Positions 33,804-45,294 of a DNA stretch of 64,000 nt are shown here, piece after piece. Each line of letters starts with the position of its first letter. Within the stretch, counting starts at the first letter, position 1. This DNA is from Glycine soja (Eukaryota; Streptophyta; Magnoliopsida; Fabales; Fabaceae), in assembly GCF_004193775.1 (NCBI RefSeq), contig NC_041006.1:27154163-27218162 (forward strand), given 5' to 3'. Made by a program: the position numbers and the translations under genes. The notes beneath the pieces were generated by a model, which did no database searches, had not been told where the DNA came from, and saw nothing but the letters and a program-made list of their open reading frames with translations.

Positions 33804-34128
33804 TGGTAATCGATTACACATGCCTGGTAATCGATTACCAGAGGCTAAACTTGAATTACACAGCCTCAGGACATGAAATATGCAATAATACACTGTGTAA
33901 TCGATTACACATGCCTGGTAATCGATTACCAGTGACCCATTCCTCTGTGTAATCGATTACACAGGCTGGTAATCGATTACCAGAGGCTCCCTAAGTTTCC
34001 TGACTTCGTTTTCAAGCCTGGTAATCGATTACACCCCTTGGTAATCGATTACCAGAGACCATCTTAGCCTCCTGTCCTCAATTTTAAGCCTTGTAATCGA
34101 TTACCCACCCTTAGTAATCGATTACCAG
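33804..34128. repeat. GTAATCGATTAC cluster in Tekay 3' LTR
   Basis: Ten copies, nine intact, arranged in pairs 12-30 bp apart with spacers such as ATGCCT, CACCCCTT and ACCCTTA. An identical array lies at 42376-42700 in the 5' LTR. Confidence 0.92.
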
Positions 34129-36499
34129 AGGCCACAATCCACATATTACACAAAATTCACAGCTGGCCAGCCACCACAAGCCTCCTTGCTTTGTGGTCTT
34201 GTTTTCCTTTTATCTGTTGACTGCCAGGAGCTCGCCTGCTTAGGTACATCACAGGTTCTCACTGACCGACTATGCCCGGGTTGGGTCGGGATTGGTCAAG
34301 CTTGGTTTTGGGCAATAGCACCCCACCTGACGTCCCCAAGGTCTCCTGACCCCCGCGACATATCTCCAGGTACCACTCTGTGGTCAACAATAAAAGCAGG
34401 AAGTTTCACCCTTCAACACTTCCTCATCTCAAGCTTGTAGGATTATGGGGTACCCATCACATGTGGTACTAGGTGGCGGTCGGGCGATGGTGCACAACAA
34501 GTTTCTCCACATCCACAATGCGCGCATAAACCCACCATCCCCTGTTGCCCACCTCCAACTGAGCTCACGTACTCCCACGTAGCCCATATCCTCGTTTCTC
34601 TCAACACCGGGTCCCCATCAATCCTCCCAAGCTTCCACAACATCCAAGCAAAACAACATTCACACAGCACAAGCTATCACAGCCAAGCAAAACAGAGCAA
34701 AGGCAGAAAACTCTGCCAAAACACCAACCAAAAGTCACAGCTTTTACCACTCAAAGACCCCAGTAACAATTCCTTCGTTCCAATTCGTTAACCGTTGGAT
34801 CGACTCCAAAATTTTACTGGAAGTCTATAGTGTATAAGCCTGCATTTTGACCGTTGGGATATACTAGCAAACATCCAGAACTCATTCTGCACTAGACTTT
34901 CCACAGCCAACCACACACAAGCATTTTTCTGCACTTGTGCAAAATTCTGCTGCACAATTTCACAGCAAAAACTCTGCATAAGTGCAGATTTCGAAAATCA
35001 CCCTTCCTCTCATCCAATCTTGCCCAAATCAAATCCTACAAGTCCCAAATCATGTATCAAACATGTCTAAACCAAAGCCAAGCTTCAAACCACAGCAACA
35101 CAAAATCTAGGTGTCCAAAACCCCTCAATTCAATGGCTTTTCTAGGCTTGAAAGGTGGAATTTAGAATGAGGTAAATTTGGAGCAAACTCTCACCTCACA
35201 CAAGTCTCTAACATCAATCTAAACTTGCTCAAACTGGATTTACACCTAAATTTCCACCGAATCAAAATTTGACTCCTCAACACCCAATTTTGCCCTAGAA
35301 ATGGCTCTTGGTTCACTTTGGTCATTTGTTTTTCTCTCTAGCTCAGCCTAACCTTTCTCACATGTCCTAAATGACATTTCAAGCTATTATTAACTCACTT
35401 TAACCTCCATTTACCACAGAATTCAGACTTAGCCTTTCAACTCTCAAAGTCTCACTCTCTTTCCACTCATAACATCACATTCTCACTTTCTAACCCTAGG
35501 TTAGTTCTACCCTTTGTCTCTAACAGATTTCTATCAGCAATTTCAGCATATAAACATCACAAACATCATCACAAAAACCCTAAAACAGAATGGGTATGTC
35601 TAATTCACCCAAACATGGCAATTTCAACAAGCTTTCAACAAATGCCTTCACAAATAATCATCACACAGCAGAAAACTACCAAAACCACCCATCATATCTC
35701 CCAAAACCCCATACCCACGAAATTTAAGAGAGAAAGAAGTCCACCCAAACCTGAAATTTCGAAGTCCCACTCGTAGCCACGCACTTCACGACTCCAAAAA
35801 TGCTCTCCTTTCACGATTTGGGGCAGAAATGAGCACCAAAGGTTGAAGCTTTGTGTGGAGCTTCAATGGAGAATGAGGGAGAAGAAAGGCAACGTGAGGG
35901 AGAGAGAAAGCTGTCTGAAAAAAAAAGTGTGGGGGCTGAGTGAGGAGAGAGAAAAGCTTTTGGTCTTAAATAAAAAGGGTTTTCCCTTTCCCCTTATTTT
36001 ATTCAAGCTCTGCCACATGTCCCTATTTGATTGGAGCAAAAGGGCCCACTTTCTCTTTTTGACTGTGACCCATACTCAGTCACAAAAGTGAGAAAAATCT
36101 GACCTTTGAAACGCTTAAATCCTGCCTCGGTTTGCGTGCCATTTCTCTGGTTCCAGTTTCTCGCGTTTCTCTGCGTCCGTCGGGGCCAGTTTTCGAAAGC
36201 AAGCAATATATATATCAAAACGCTCAGAATGAAACCCCAAGCGTGGTTTAGAGGTTGGTTTCGTTAAATTTTAAGTCGCACGCAAAACGATGATTTTTAA
36301 CTAATTAATTAGGAATTAACCCATAACCTCCCAGTTATGGATTTCTCTCCCTTAATTAGCCTAACCCGCATATCTTGCCCCCCGCTATTCCTACTTCTAC
36401 CAAGAACATATAGGCATATACACTGAATAATACTTATATATAATCATTCAAAATACATCGTTTCCAAAAATTCCGGATAGAAATTTCCAGGATGTTACA

Positions 36500-36516
36500 A
36501 TACTCCCACCCTTTTA
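36500..36516 (-). other. Polypurine tract of the Tekay element
   Basis: On the minus strand AAAAGGGTGGGAGTAT directly precedes the 3' LTR. Confidence 0.8.
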
Positions 36517-36539
36517 GGAATTTCGTCCCCGAAATTTAA

Positions 36540-39500
36540 CTACTCTATGAACAAACTTGGGTACAATTCTCTCATCCTAACTTCCAACTCCCATGTAGAA
36601 TCACCCTCATCGGTTCCCCATTGCACCTTCACCAATGCGATCTCCTTTCCTCTCAACGACTTCATTCTTCGGTCAGTGATCTTCTGAGGTTGTGCTTTAT
36701 AGGTGAGGTTATCCTTCACCTGTACCTCGTCCACTGCAAGAATATGTGATGGATCCGGGTTGTATCGTCTCAGCTGAGAGACATGGAACACAGGGTGCAA
36801 ATTCGATAAACTCGGAGGTAAGGCGATATGATAAGCTACAGGCCCAATCTTCTTCAAAATCTGATATGGACCTAGATACTTGGGTGTCAACTTCCTAGCT
36901 TTAAGAGCCCTTCCGACTCCGGTTAAGGGAGAAACCTTCAAAAACACATGTTCTCCTTCCTGAAAATCTAGTGGCTTCCTCCTTCTATCATAATAGCTCT
37001 TCTGCCTATCCTGAGATGCTTTTATCTTCTCTCGAATCAACCTCACTTGTTCGTTAATCTGTTGTAGCATTTCAGGTCCAAGAAGTACTACTTCTCCATC
37101 ATCATACCAACAAATAGGAGTTTTGCACTTTCGTCCATATAAAGCTTCAAAAGGAGCCATACCAATACTGGCTTGGTAACTATTGTTGTAAGTAAACTCA
37201 ATCAATGGCAAACAATCCATCCAGCTACCTTGTTGCTCTATAATACACGCCCGAAGTAGATCCTCTAGAGTCTGAATAGTTCGTTCAGTCTGACCATCTG
37301 TTTGAGGATGATAAGCTGAACTAAGCTTCAGCTTTGTCCCCAAGGCTTCATGTAGACTTGTCCAAAATCGCGAAGTGAACCTTGGATCCCTGTCAGATAC
37401 AATACTAGAAGGAATTCCATGCAACCTTACTACTTCCTTGATGTACAACTCCACGAGTTTCTCCATTCTATACTTCATATTCACTGGGATAAAATGAGCA
37501 GATTTGGTGAGTCGATCTACTATGACCCACACGGCATCATGCCCACGACTAGTCTTGGGTAAACTAGATACAAAATCCATAGATATGCTCTCCCATTTCC
37601 ATTCCGGAATCTCCAATGGCTTCAATTCTCCCGATGGTCGCTGGTGCTCAACCTTAGCCTTTCGACATGTCAAACATCTTGCTACATATTCGGCTACATC
37701 TTTCTTCATGCCATGCCACCAAAAACTTCTCTTCAAATCTTGGTACATCTTAGTCATTCCTGGATGGAAACTAAGACGACTTTTATGTGCTTCCTCCAAA
37801 ATCTGAACTTTCAATTCATCTAGAGATGGCACACATATCCTCCCCTTGAATCTAATTAACCCGGTTGTATCCTTCTCAAACTCCACACCCCTATCCCCCA
37901 TTACATCTAACACCTTGCCTTGCAAAAACGGATCATCCCCTTGAGCCTCGCGTATGTGATCTACAAATTCATTGGTGATCTGCAATGCTCCCACAAATAA
38001 GCTCTTGGGTCGCACCTCAATTGCTAGATTCAAATCTCGGAACTCCTCTATCAATCTCTGCTCCAAACTCATCATAGTCGCAACATGTAAAGATTTCCGG
38101 CTTAGCGCATCGGCTACTACATTAGCCTTTCCTGGATGGTAGGAAAGTCCAAAATCATAATCCTTGAGGAACTCCATCCATCTTCGTTGTCTCATATTGA
38201 GTTCCTTCTGATCGAACAAGTATTTGAGACTCTTGTGATCACTGAAAACTTCAAAACGAGTACCGTACAAATAATGCCTCCAAATCTTTAAGGCAAAGAC
38301 CACCGCTGCTAGTTCCAAGTCATGAGTCGGATAGTTAACTTCATGAGGACGTAGTTGACGCGAAGCATAAGCCACTACCCTTCCCTCTTGCATCAACACA
38401 CACCCCAAGCCTTGCCCGCTTGCATCGCAATACACTTCAAATGTTTTCTTAGGGTCGGGCAAAATTAACACTGGAGCTGTCGTCAACCGCCTCTTCAACT
38501 CTTGGAAACTTTGATCACACTTCTCATTCCAGACAAACTTCTCATTCTTACGAGTCAACTTAGTTAGGGGCAATGCCAATTTAGAAAATCCCTCAATGAA
38601 CTTTCTATAATAGCCTGCCAACCCCAAGAAGCTTCGAACCTCCGTTGGAGTTGTCGGTTGTTGCCACTCCATAACCGAATCCACCTTGTTTGGATCCACC
38701 GCAACCCCATCCTTAGAAATCACGTGCCCCAAGAACTGCACTTTTTCCAACCAAAAGTCACATTTCGACAATTTGGCGAACAGCTTCCTATCCCTCAGAG
38801 TATGCAACACAATCCTCAAGTGCTTCTCATGCTCCTCCTTATTCCTCGAATACACTAGGATATCATCAATGAACACAACCACAAACTGGTCCAAGTAATC
38901 ATGGAATATACGGTTCATATAGTCCATGAAGATGGCAGGAGCATTAGTCACTCCAAATGGCATGACTAAATACTCGTAGTGCCCATACCGAGTCCGAAAC
39001 GCAGTCTTTGGGATATCTTCCTTCTTAACTCGGATTTGATGATACCCCGATCGCAGATCGATCTTCGAAAATACCGTCGCTCCCCTCAATTGGTCAATCA
39101 AATCATCTATCCTTGGTAGCGGATATTTGTTCTTGATAGTGACCTTGTTTAACTGCCGGTAGTCTACACACATCCTCATACTTCCATCCTTCTTTTTAAC
39201 CAACAAGACCGGTGCTCCCCACGGTGATGCACTTGGACGAACAAATTGTTTGCTCAAAAGATCCTGCACTTGTGCCTTCACCTCTGCTAGTTCTACCGGA
39301 GACATTCTATAAGGCGCAATCGACACTGGATTCGCCCCAGGCACCAAGTCAATAATGAATTCCACTTCTCTCTCAGGTGGCAATTCACAAATATCATCCG
39401 GGAAAACTTCTGGAAATTCTGACACCACCGGTATACAACTAACTTCAGCGTCCTCTTCCACATACATAGAGAACAACACCATGTAAGTTCGAACATCCCC

Positions 39501-40946
39501 CGTTCCTTCGTTGGCCGCATCCCCTTTCAAAGATTCACTTGGAACTACATCTCCACCAAACACTAGCATCTTCTCCTTACAGTCTAGAAAGATATGGTTA
39601 GTAGATAACCAATCCATCCCCAAGATCACATCTAGATGGGCTAAAGGTAGGCAAATCAAGTCCGCCATAAAAGATCGACCCTCAACAATTATGGGACACT
39701 TCAAACACACCCGAGAGGTGGTTACAGGCTCGCTCGTCGGAGTAGACACCACCATATCATATGGTAACTCCGTCGCACATAACCCCAACCTCTCCACACA
39801 TGCATGAGATATGAAAGAATGTGTGGCACCTGAATCATAAAGTACATCTAGTAGTTTATCAGCAATCAAACACTTACCCCGTATCAAATCGTCGGAGGCA
39901 GCTGCTTCTGATCCACTCATAGCAAATACCCGAGAGGGTACTTTTGGTCTTCCACCACTAGTGTTGTTGTTGCTAACATTACCGCTCCTTGTGGAATTAG
40001 TGGGTCCACGATTGACGGTGTTGGAATTGGCAGTTACCGTCGGTCTCCCGGTCACCCTACATTCTCGAGCATAATGGCCCACCTTGCCACACACATAACA
40101 ACGGTTCTCCTGTGTCTGCTGGAGCTGTGGGCAATTCCTCTTAAGATGCGGTCCTCCACACTGAAAGCATTGTACCCCAGTCCCCCTTGACTGGCTCATG
40201 TTGGAGGCAGCCATAGGTTGCTTCCCCTTGTTGCTAGCATACGGCTTCATCCTCTTGTTACCATTCCCCCTAAAAGGATGGTTTCTCTGAGGTCCTCCAA
40301 CACCTCTAGCTTGCCTCTCCTTCATCTTGTCCTCAAAAATCCTGCACTTTGTCACCAACTGATTAAAATCCGTAATCTGCATATAACTAACCGCCTGTTG
40401 GATCTCCAACCGAAGCCCATTCTCAAACTGAGCACACAGATCTTCCTCATTCCGAGCATCTTGGTATTGAGGCCAATATTGCAGAAGCTCATTAAACTTA
40501 GCCGTGTACTCCCCAACAGACATGTTTCCTTGCTTCAAATCCAGAAATTCCCTCGCCTTCCGCTTCCTGAGATCTCGCGGGAAGTAATTCTCCAAGAACT
40601 TGTCCTTGAAGGCATTCCAAGGAATCACGCCTCCAGGTGCAACAAACGAAGGTTTCACGAACTTCCACCAATTTTCAGCCTCCCCTTGGAGCATAAATGT
40701 CGCATAAAGAACCTTATGCTCCTCAAGGCAACCCATCGCCTCGAAAATCTTTTCCGTCTCAGCTAACCACAACCTAGCACCTTCCGGATCATAGTCTCCA
40801 CTGAACTTTGGCGGGTGGTTCTTACGGAAAGCCATGAGTCCCCGATACTCCGCCGGTTCCACATCACGTTCCTGCACTAGAGTTTCCAGCACAGCGGTGA
40901 TGCGGTCAAGGACGTCACGGTTCTGATCCCTACCACGTCCTGCCAT
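36540..40946 (-). CDS. gag-pol: Tekay/Del gag-pol polyprotein, 1468 aa, open
   Basis: One uninterrupted frame from [16 protein letters not shown] to the stop, normal length for the family. Gag capsid about residues 40-215 ([29 protein letters not shown]). Two zinc knuckles [13 protein letters not shown] (about 260) and [14 protein letters not shown] (about 281). Protease [10 protein letters not shown] (about 369). Reverse transcriptase about 560-740 with [13 protein letters not shown] and catalytic FIDDILVYS (about 690). RNase H about 830-950 ([21 protein letters not shown]). Integrase with HHCC (HPGMTK...CLTCRKAK, about 1060-1110), catalytic D regions [13 protein letters not shown] and [10 protein letters not shown], and DGQTERTIQ near 1213. 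Chromodomain-like C-terminus (VKVQWG...STWELEVRM) near 1440. All key residues seem present. Confidence 0.95.
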   Translation of the reverse strand: MAGRGRDQNRDVLDRITAVLETLVQERDVEPAEYRGLMAFRKNHPPKFSGDYDPEGARLWLAETEKIFEAMGCLEEHKVLYATFMLQGEAENWWKFVKPSFVAPGGVIPWNAFKDKFLENYFPRDLRKRKAREFLDLKQGNMSVGEYTAKFNELLQYWPQYQDARNEEDLCAQFENGLRLEIQQAVSYMQITDFNQLVTKCRIFEDKMKERQARGVGGPQRNHPFRGNGNKRMKPYASNKGKQPMAASNMSQSRGTGVQCFQCGGPHLKRNCPQLQQTQENRCYVCGKVGHYARECRVTGRPTVTANSNTVNRGPTNSTRSGNVSNNNTSGGRPKVPSRVFAMSGSEAAASDDLIRGKCLIADKLLDVLYDSGATHSFISHACVERLGLCATELPYDMVVSTPTSEPVTTSRVCLKCPIIVEGRSFMADLICLPLAHLDVILGMDWLSTNHIFLDCKEKMLVFGGDVVPSESLKGDAANEGTGDVRTYMVLFSMYVEEDAEVSCIPVVSEFPEVFPDDICELPPEREVEFIIDLVPGANPVSIAPYRMSPVELAEVKAQVQDLLSKQFVRPSASPWGAPVLLVKKKDGSMRMCVDYRQLNKVTIKNKYPLPRIDDLIDQLRGATVFSKIDLRSGYHQIRVKKEDIPKTAFRTRYGHYEYLVMPFGVTNAPAIFMDYMNRIFHDYLDQFVVVFIDDILVYSRNKEEHEKHLRIVLHTLRDRKLFAKLSKCDFWLEKVQFLGHVISKDGVAVDPNKVDSVMEWQQPTTPTEVRSFLGLAGYYRKFIEGFSKLALPLTKLTRKNEKFVWNEKCDQSFQELKRRLTTAPVLILPDPKKTFEVYCDASGQGLGCVLMQEGRVVAYASRQLRPHEVNYPTHDLELAAVVFALKIWRHYLYGTRFEVFSDHKSLKYLFDQKELNMRQRRWMEFLKDYDFGLSYHPGKANVVADALSRKSLHVATMMSLEQRLIEEFRDLNLAIEVRPKSLFVGALQITNEFVDHIREAQGDDPFLQGKVLDVMGDRGVEFEKDTTGLIRFKGRICVPSLDELKVQILEEAHKSRLSFHPGMTKMYQDLKRSFWWHGMKKDVAEYVARCLTCRKAKVEHQRPSGELKPLEIPEWKWESISMDFVSSLPKTSRGHDAVWVIVDRLTKSAHFIPVNMKYRMEKLVELYIKEVVRLHGIPSSIVSDRDPRFTSRFWTSLHEALGTKLKLSSAYHPQTDGQTERTIQTLEDLLRACIIEQQGSWMDCLPLIEFTYNNSYQASIGMAPFEALYGRKCKTPICWYDDGEVVLLGPEMLQQINEQVRLIREKIKASQDRQKSYYDRRRKPLDFQEGEHVFLKVSPLTGVGRALKARKLTPKYLGPYQILKKIGPVAYHIALPPSLSNLHPVFHVSQLRRYNPDPSHILAVDEVQVKDNLTYKAQPQKITDRRMKSLRGKEIALVKVQWGTDEGDSTWELEVRMRELYPSLFIE

Positions 40947-41220
40947 ACCTATCCTGTAGGGAAACTATTAGCACCCAAGAAATCCTAATGAGAGAGTGTA
41001 CCACACAGGCTATGACAGTTATAACAACATCCTTCTCTTTATACATACTCATACACACAATAACCCTATGAATCAGTCACACATCCATGCTCAAGACAAT
41101 AAGGCAGAAATACACACAATGTGTGACTTAACGTCACTCCCCGAAACCTACATCCAAGTTTCAGAGAAACACAGCATTCACACAGCAAGACCATAACAGG
41201 TTCACTAGAATCCAACTTTT
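40947..41220 (-). other. Untranslated leader of the Tekay element
   Basis: 274 bp between the primer-binding site and the polyprotein ATG on the minus strand. It has several short CA repeats (TGTGTGT-type, 41040-41120) and no conserved ORF. Confidence 0.7.
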
Positions 41221-41232
41221 GCTCTGATACCA
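41221..41232 (-). other. Primer-binding site of the Tekay element (initiator Met tRNA)
   Basis: Minus strand TGGTATCAGAGC, a perfect 12-base match to the 3' end of initiator-Met tRNA, five bases (ATTGG) from the LTR end. Confidence 0.95.
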
Positions 41233-41820
41233 CCAATTGTGGCGTCCCTAAATTAATGACTGGTTTAATAGAAATAATTTAAATAACAAAAACCATGGTA
41301 AATTTTTTTTTTTTTTTTTCTTTTTCTTTTTCATTTCTTTCTCTTTTCACCATAACTAGGGTTAGAAGGAAAATCCTCACTATAAAGTCCTGAATGGCCA
41401 GTTCACAACTCTATTCGGAGTCATTTCTTTCTTACCGCTCATAATTCTCTAAATTATTTTGCTGTTTCAAAAGGAAGAATGTACCAGCCATTACTTTAGG
41501 TCGTCACATGAAAATAAAAGGATAAAGTACAGTCGGTAAATTCTTTTACAAATAAAGTTGCTAATGCTTTCTTTTCAAATAACAAGATCGATCATAAATG
41601 CAATCATCATTTAAAGCTGTCCAAAATATGGGAGTTTTACAAAATATATAGTGTCATCCAGAGCAAAGGTGTCCATAGTGGTGGCTTCAGCCACATGTAT
41701 ACAATCATCAAATGCCTATACATCAGGTCTACCCATACAAAAACAAAAGAGTAAACCTAACAGTTAGTCCTAGATACACCCACCCTCAAAATATACAAAA
41801 CAAATCCAAAAAGCTGTCCA

Positions 41821-42255
41821 CTAGGATGAAGAGCCTCCGCTGATCGCCATCTCCCTCGGGCCGCTATCCTCCGTAGAGTCTGCCTCAGATGCCGACATGA
41901 CTTCCTCGGGAGAATCCACCTCAAGAAGTGGATCCTCATCACACTCTAGAAAGTCAAGGGCATCCACAGCAGGCTCAGGAGGTAGCTCCTCCAGGTCCTC
42001 CTCAGGGTCTTCCTCGGATGACGTTACCTCGATCACTTGAGCGGGCTCCACTAGACGATATGGTGTAGGCGTGGGTAGTATCCACTCCACAGTGCGCTGA
42101 AGCGTCCGTGCAGGTTCATCTGGATGCACCAAAGAAGTAGCCGTGAATCGAATGGTGCCCCGAAATCGGCACCTCGTGTTGCCTTCGAGGGTCTCCCAAG
42201 CTCCCTCTAGGCACTCCATCTCTACTCGATCACGGATTAGCTGTGCCGCCATCAC
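41821..42255 (-). CDS. LTR-encoded ORF, acidic 144-aa protein (5' LTR copy)
   Basis: Same sequence as 33249-33683. In this LTR the ORF lies between the palindrome cluster and the primer-binding site, 584 bp before the LTR end, and so could be the first ORF on the genomic RNA, ahead of gag-pol. The calculated charge is strongly negative in the C-terminal half; hydrophobic segments are absent. It could be a real LTR-encoded accessory protein or a chance frame held by low divergence; conservation with the older solo LTR supports the first. Confidence 0.58.
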   Translation of the reverse strand: MMAAQLIRDRVEMECLEGAWETLEGNTRCRFRGTIRFTATSLVHPDEPARTLQRTVEWILPTPTPYRLVEPAQVIEVTSSEEDPEEDLEELPPEPAVDALDFLECDEDPLLEVDSPEEVMSASEADSTEDSGPREMAISGGSSS

Positions 42256-42375
42256 GATCTACAAGAAAGAAAAGAAAGGGGTAGACTCTTTCACAAGAAT
42301 CTAACTGCGCTGCACACAATGCACCTCATAACCACTACATGACGTTAAAAGGAGTATCTTGAGGCTTTTCATCTC

Positions 42376-42700
42376 TGGTAATCGATTACACATGCCTGGT
42401 AATCGATTACCAGAGGCTAAACTTGAATTACACAGCCTCAGGACATGAAATATGCAATAATACACTGTGTAATCGATTACACATGCCTGGTAATCGATTA
42501 CCAGTGACCCATTCCTCTGTGTAATCGATTACACAGGCTGGTAATCGATTACCAGAGGCTCCCTAAGTTTCCTGACTTCGTTTTCAAGCCTGGTAATCGA
42601 TTACACCCCTTGGTAATCGATTACCAGAGACCATCTTAGCCTCCTGTCCTCAATTTTAAGCCTTGTAATCGATTACCCACCCTTAGTAATCGATTACCAG
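42376..42700. repeat. GTAATCGATTAC cluster in Tekay 5' LTR
   Basis: Same ten-unit array as at 33804-34128, in the transcriptionally relevant LTR, ending 121 bp upstream of the LTR ORF start on the minus strand. Confidence 0.92.
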
Positions 42701-45071
42701 AGGCCACAATCCACATATTACACAAAATTCACAGCTGGCCAGCCACCACAAGCCTCCTTGCTTTGTGGTCTTGTTTTCCTTTTATCTGTTGACTGCCAGG
42801 AGCTCGCCTGCTTAGGTACATCACAGGTTCTCACTGACCGACTATGCCCGGGTTGGGTCGGGATTGGTCAAGCTTGGTTTTGGGCAATAGCACCCCACCT
42901 GACGTCCCCAAGGTCTCCTGACCCCCGCGACATATCTCCAGGTACCACTCTGTGGTCAACAATAAAAGCAGGAAGTTTCACCCTTCAACACTTCCTCATC
43001 TCAAGCTTGTAGGATTATGGGGTACCCATCACATGTGGTACTAGGTGGCGGTCGGGCGATGGTGCACAACAAGTTTCTCCACATCCACAATGCGCGCATA
43101 AACCCACCATCCCCTGTTGCCCACCTCCAACTGAGCTCACGTACTCCCACGTAGCCCATATCCTCGTTTCTCTCAACACCGGGTCCCCATCAATCCTCCC
43201 AAGCTTCCACAACATCCAAGCAAAACAACATTCACACAGCACAAGCTATCACAGCCAAGCAAAACAGAGCAAAGGCAGAAAACTCTGCCAAAACACCAAC
43301 CAAAAGTCACAGCTTTTACCACTCAAAGACCCCAGTAACAATTCCTTCGTTCCAATTCGTTAACCGTTGGATCGACTCCAAAATTTTACTGGAAGTCTAT
43401 AGTGTATAAGCCTGCATTTTGACCGTTGGGATATACTAGCAAACATCCAGAACTCATTCTGCACTAGACTTTCCACAGCCAACCACACACAAGCATTTTT
43501 CTGCACTTGTGCAAAATTCTGCTGCACAATTTCACAGCAAAAACTCTGCATAAGTGCAGATTTCGAAAATCACCCTTCCTCTCATCCAATCTTGCCCAAA
43601 TCAAATCCTACAAGTCCCAAATCATGTATCAAACATGTCTAAACCAAAGCCAAGCTTCAAACCACAGCAACACAAAATCTAGGTGTCCAAAACCCCTCAA
43701 TTCAATGGCTTTTCTAGGCTTGAAAGGTGGAATTTAGAATGAGGTAAATTTGGAGCAAACTCTCACCTCACACAAGTCTCTAACATCAATCTAAACTTGC
43801 TCAAACTGGATTTACACCTAAATTTCCACCGAATCAAAATTTGACTCCTCAACACCCAATTTTGCCCTAGAAATGGCTCTTGGTTCACTTTGGTCATTTG
43901 TTTTTCTCTCTAGCTCAGCCTAACCTTTCTCACATGTCCTAAATGACATTTCAAGCTATTATTAACTCACTTTAACCTCCATTTACCACAGAATTCAGAC
44001 TTAGCCTTTCAACTCTCAAAGTCTCACTCTCTTTCCACTCATAACATCACATTCTCACTTTCTAACCCTAGGTTAGTTCTACCCTTTGTCTCTAACAGAT
44101 TTCTATCAGCAATTTCAGCATATAAACATCACAAACATCATCACAAAAACCCTAAAACAGAATGGGTATGTCTAATTCACCCAAACATGGCAATTTCAAC
44201 AAGCTTTCAACAAATGCCTTCACAAATAATCATCACACAGCAGAAAACTACCAAAACCACCCATCATATCTCCCAAAACCCCATACCCACGAAATTTAAG
44301 AGAGAAAGAAGTCCACCCAAACCTGAAATTTCGAAGTCCCACTCGTAGCCACGCACTTCACGACTCCAAAAATGCTCTCCTTTCACGATTTGGGGCAGAA
44401 ATGAGCACCAAAGGTTGAAGCTTTGTGTGGAGCTTCAATGGAGAATGAGGGAGAAGAAAGGCAACGTGAGGGAGAGAGAAAGCTGTCTGAAAAAAAAAGT
44501 GTGGGGGCTGAGTGAGGAGAGAGAAAAGCTTTTGGTCTTAAATAAAAAGGGTTTTCCCTTTCCCCTTATTTTATTCAAGCTCTGCCACATGTCCCTATTT
44601 GATTGGAGCAAAAGGGCCCACTTTCTCTTTTTGACTGTGACCCATACTCAGTCACAAAAGTGAGAAAAATCTGACCTTTGAAACGCTTAAATCCTGCCTC
44701 GGTTTGCGTGCCATTTCTCTGGTTCCAGTTTCTCGCGTTTCTCTGCGTCCGTCGGGGCCAGTTTTCGAAAGCAAGCAATATATATATCAAAACGCTCAGA
44801 ATGAAACCCCAAGCGTGGTTTAGAGGTTGGTTTCGTTAAATTTTAAGTCGCACGCAAAACGATGATTTTTAACTAATTAATTAGGAATTAACCCATAACC
44901 TCCCAGTTATGGATTTCTCTCCCTTAATTAGCCTAACCCGCATATCTTGCCCCCCGCTATTCCTACTTCTACCAAGAACATATAGGCATATACACTGAAT
45001 AATACTTATATATAATCATTCAAAATACATCGTTTCCAAAAATTCCGGATAGAAATTTCCAGGATGTTACA

Positions 45072-45294
45072 AATATCATCTGGATTCTCCCTCGTATCAA
45101 CTTTCTGGACTTTGACCCTCTTCTTAGAACTGATGAAATGGTACCTGATGTCAATGTGGAAACTATACTCAGACTATCATAGAAAATGATATTCTTTTCC
45201 TGTGGAAACCTAAGATTGCTAATCAGACCCTTTAGCCAGATTCCTTCCTTTGTTGCATCTGCCAGAGTCATATACTTTGCTCTGTAGTGAATAA
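45072..45294 (-). pseudogene. Copia D RNase H, middle part
   Basis: Minus strand: HYRAKYMTLADATKEGIWLK, GLISNLRFPQEKNIIFYDSL, which is Copia RNase H (AEYMAL...A..WL..L..DLG, CDSQSA). It lies between Tekay and solo LTR C1 and continues on both sides. The second half is frame-damaged. Confidence 0.78.

Larger units (their letters stand above)
32663..36499 (-). mobile_element. 3' LTR of the Tekay element
   Basis: 3837 bp, TGTGGCGTCC...GATGTTACA on the plus strand. It carries the acidic LTR ORF (33249-33683), the palindrome cluster (33804-34128) and, near its 5' end on the minus strand, GATATATATATTG (about 36217-36205), a possible TATA box. The T-run near 32730 is three bases longer than in the 5' LTR. 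Confidence 0.95.
32663..45071 (-). mobile_element. Intact Tekay/Del-type chromovirus
   Basis: A complete Ty3/Gypsy element of 12.4 kb in minus orientation with a perfect AATAT duplication (32658-32662 and 45072-45076). Order on the minus strand: 5' LTR (45071-41238), initiator-Met PBS (41232), untranslated leader, one open gag-pol frame (40946-36540), polypurine tract (36516-36500), 3' LTR (36499-32663). The two LTRs look identical apart from a T-run that differs by three bases, which marks a very recent insertion. Long LTRs (3.8 kb), a TGTAACATCC start and a C-terminal chromodomain-like end fit the Tekay/Del lineage. Confidence 0.95.
41238..45071 (-). mobile_element. 5' LTR of the Tekay element
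   Basis: 3834 bp. Apart from the shorter T-run near 41300 I see no difference from the 3' LTR; all translated frames are the same in both. As the promoter copy, transcripts starting near the palindrome cluster (42376-42700) would run through the LTR ORF before reaching the PBS. Confidence 0.95.

Noticed and set aside
34186..34440. 84-aa plus-strand frame repeated at 42758-43012
   Set aside because: Antisense in the identical LTR pair; the older solo LTR does not keep it as an open frame of the same length, unlike the LTR ORF at 33249-33683.
40218..40766. Plus-strand 182-aa frame
   Set aside because: Antisense shadow of the Tekay gag-pol frame, Leu/Pro-rich with no recognisable motif.
41221..41232. 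tRNA-like sequences at PBS sites
   Set aside because: Only the 12-19 bases that pair with a tRNA 3' end are present; no cloverleaf can be formed, so no tRNA gene is called.
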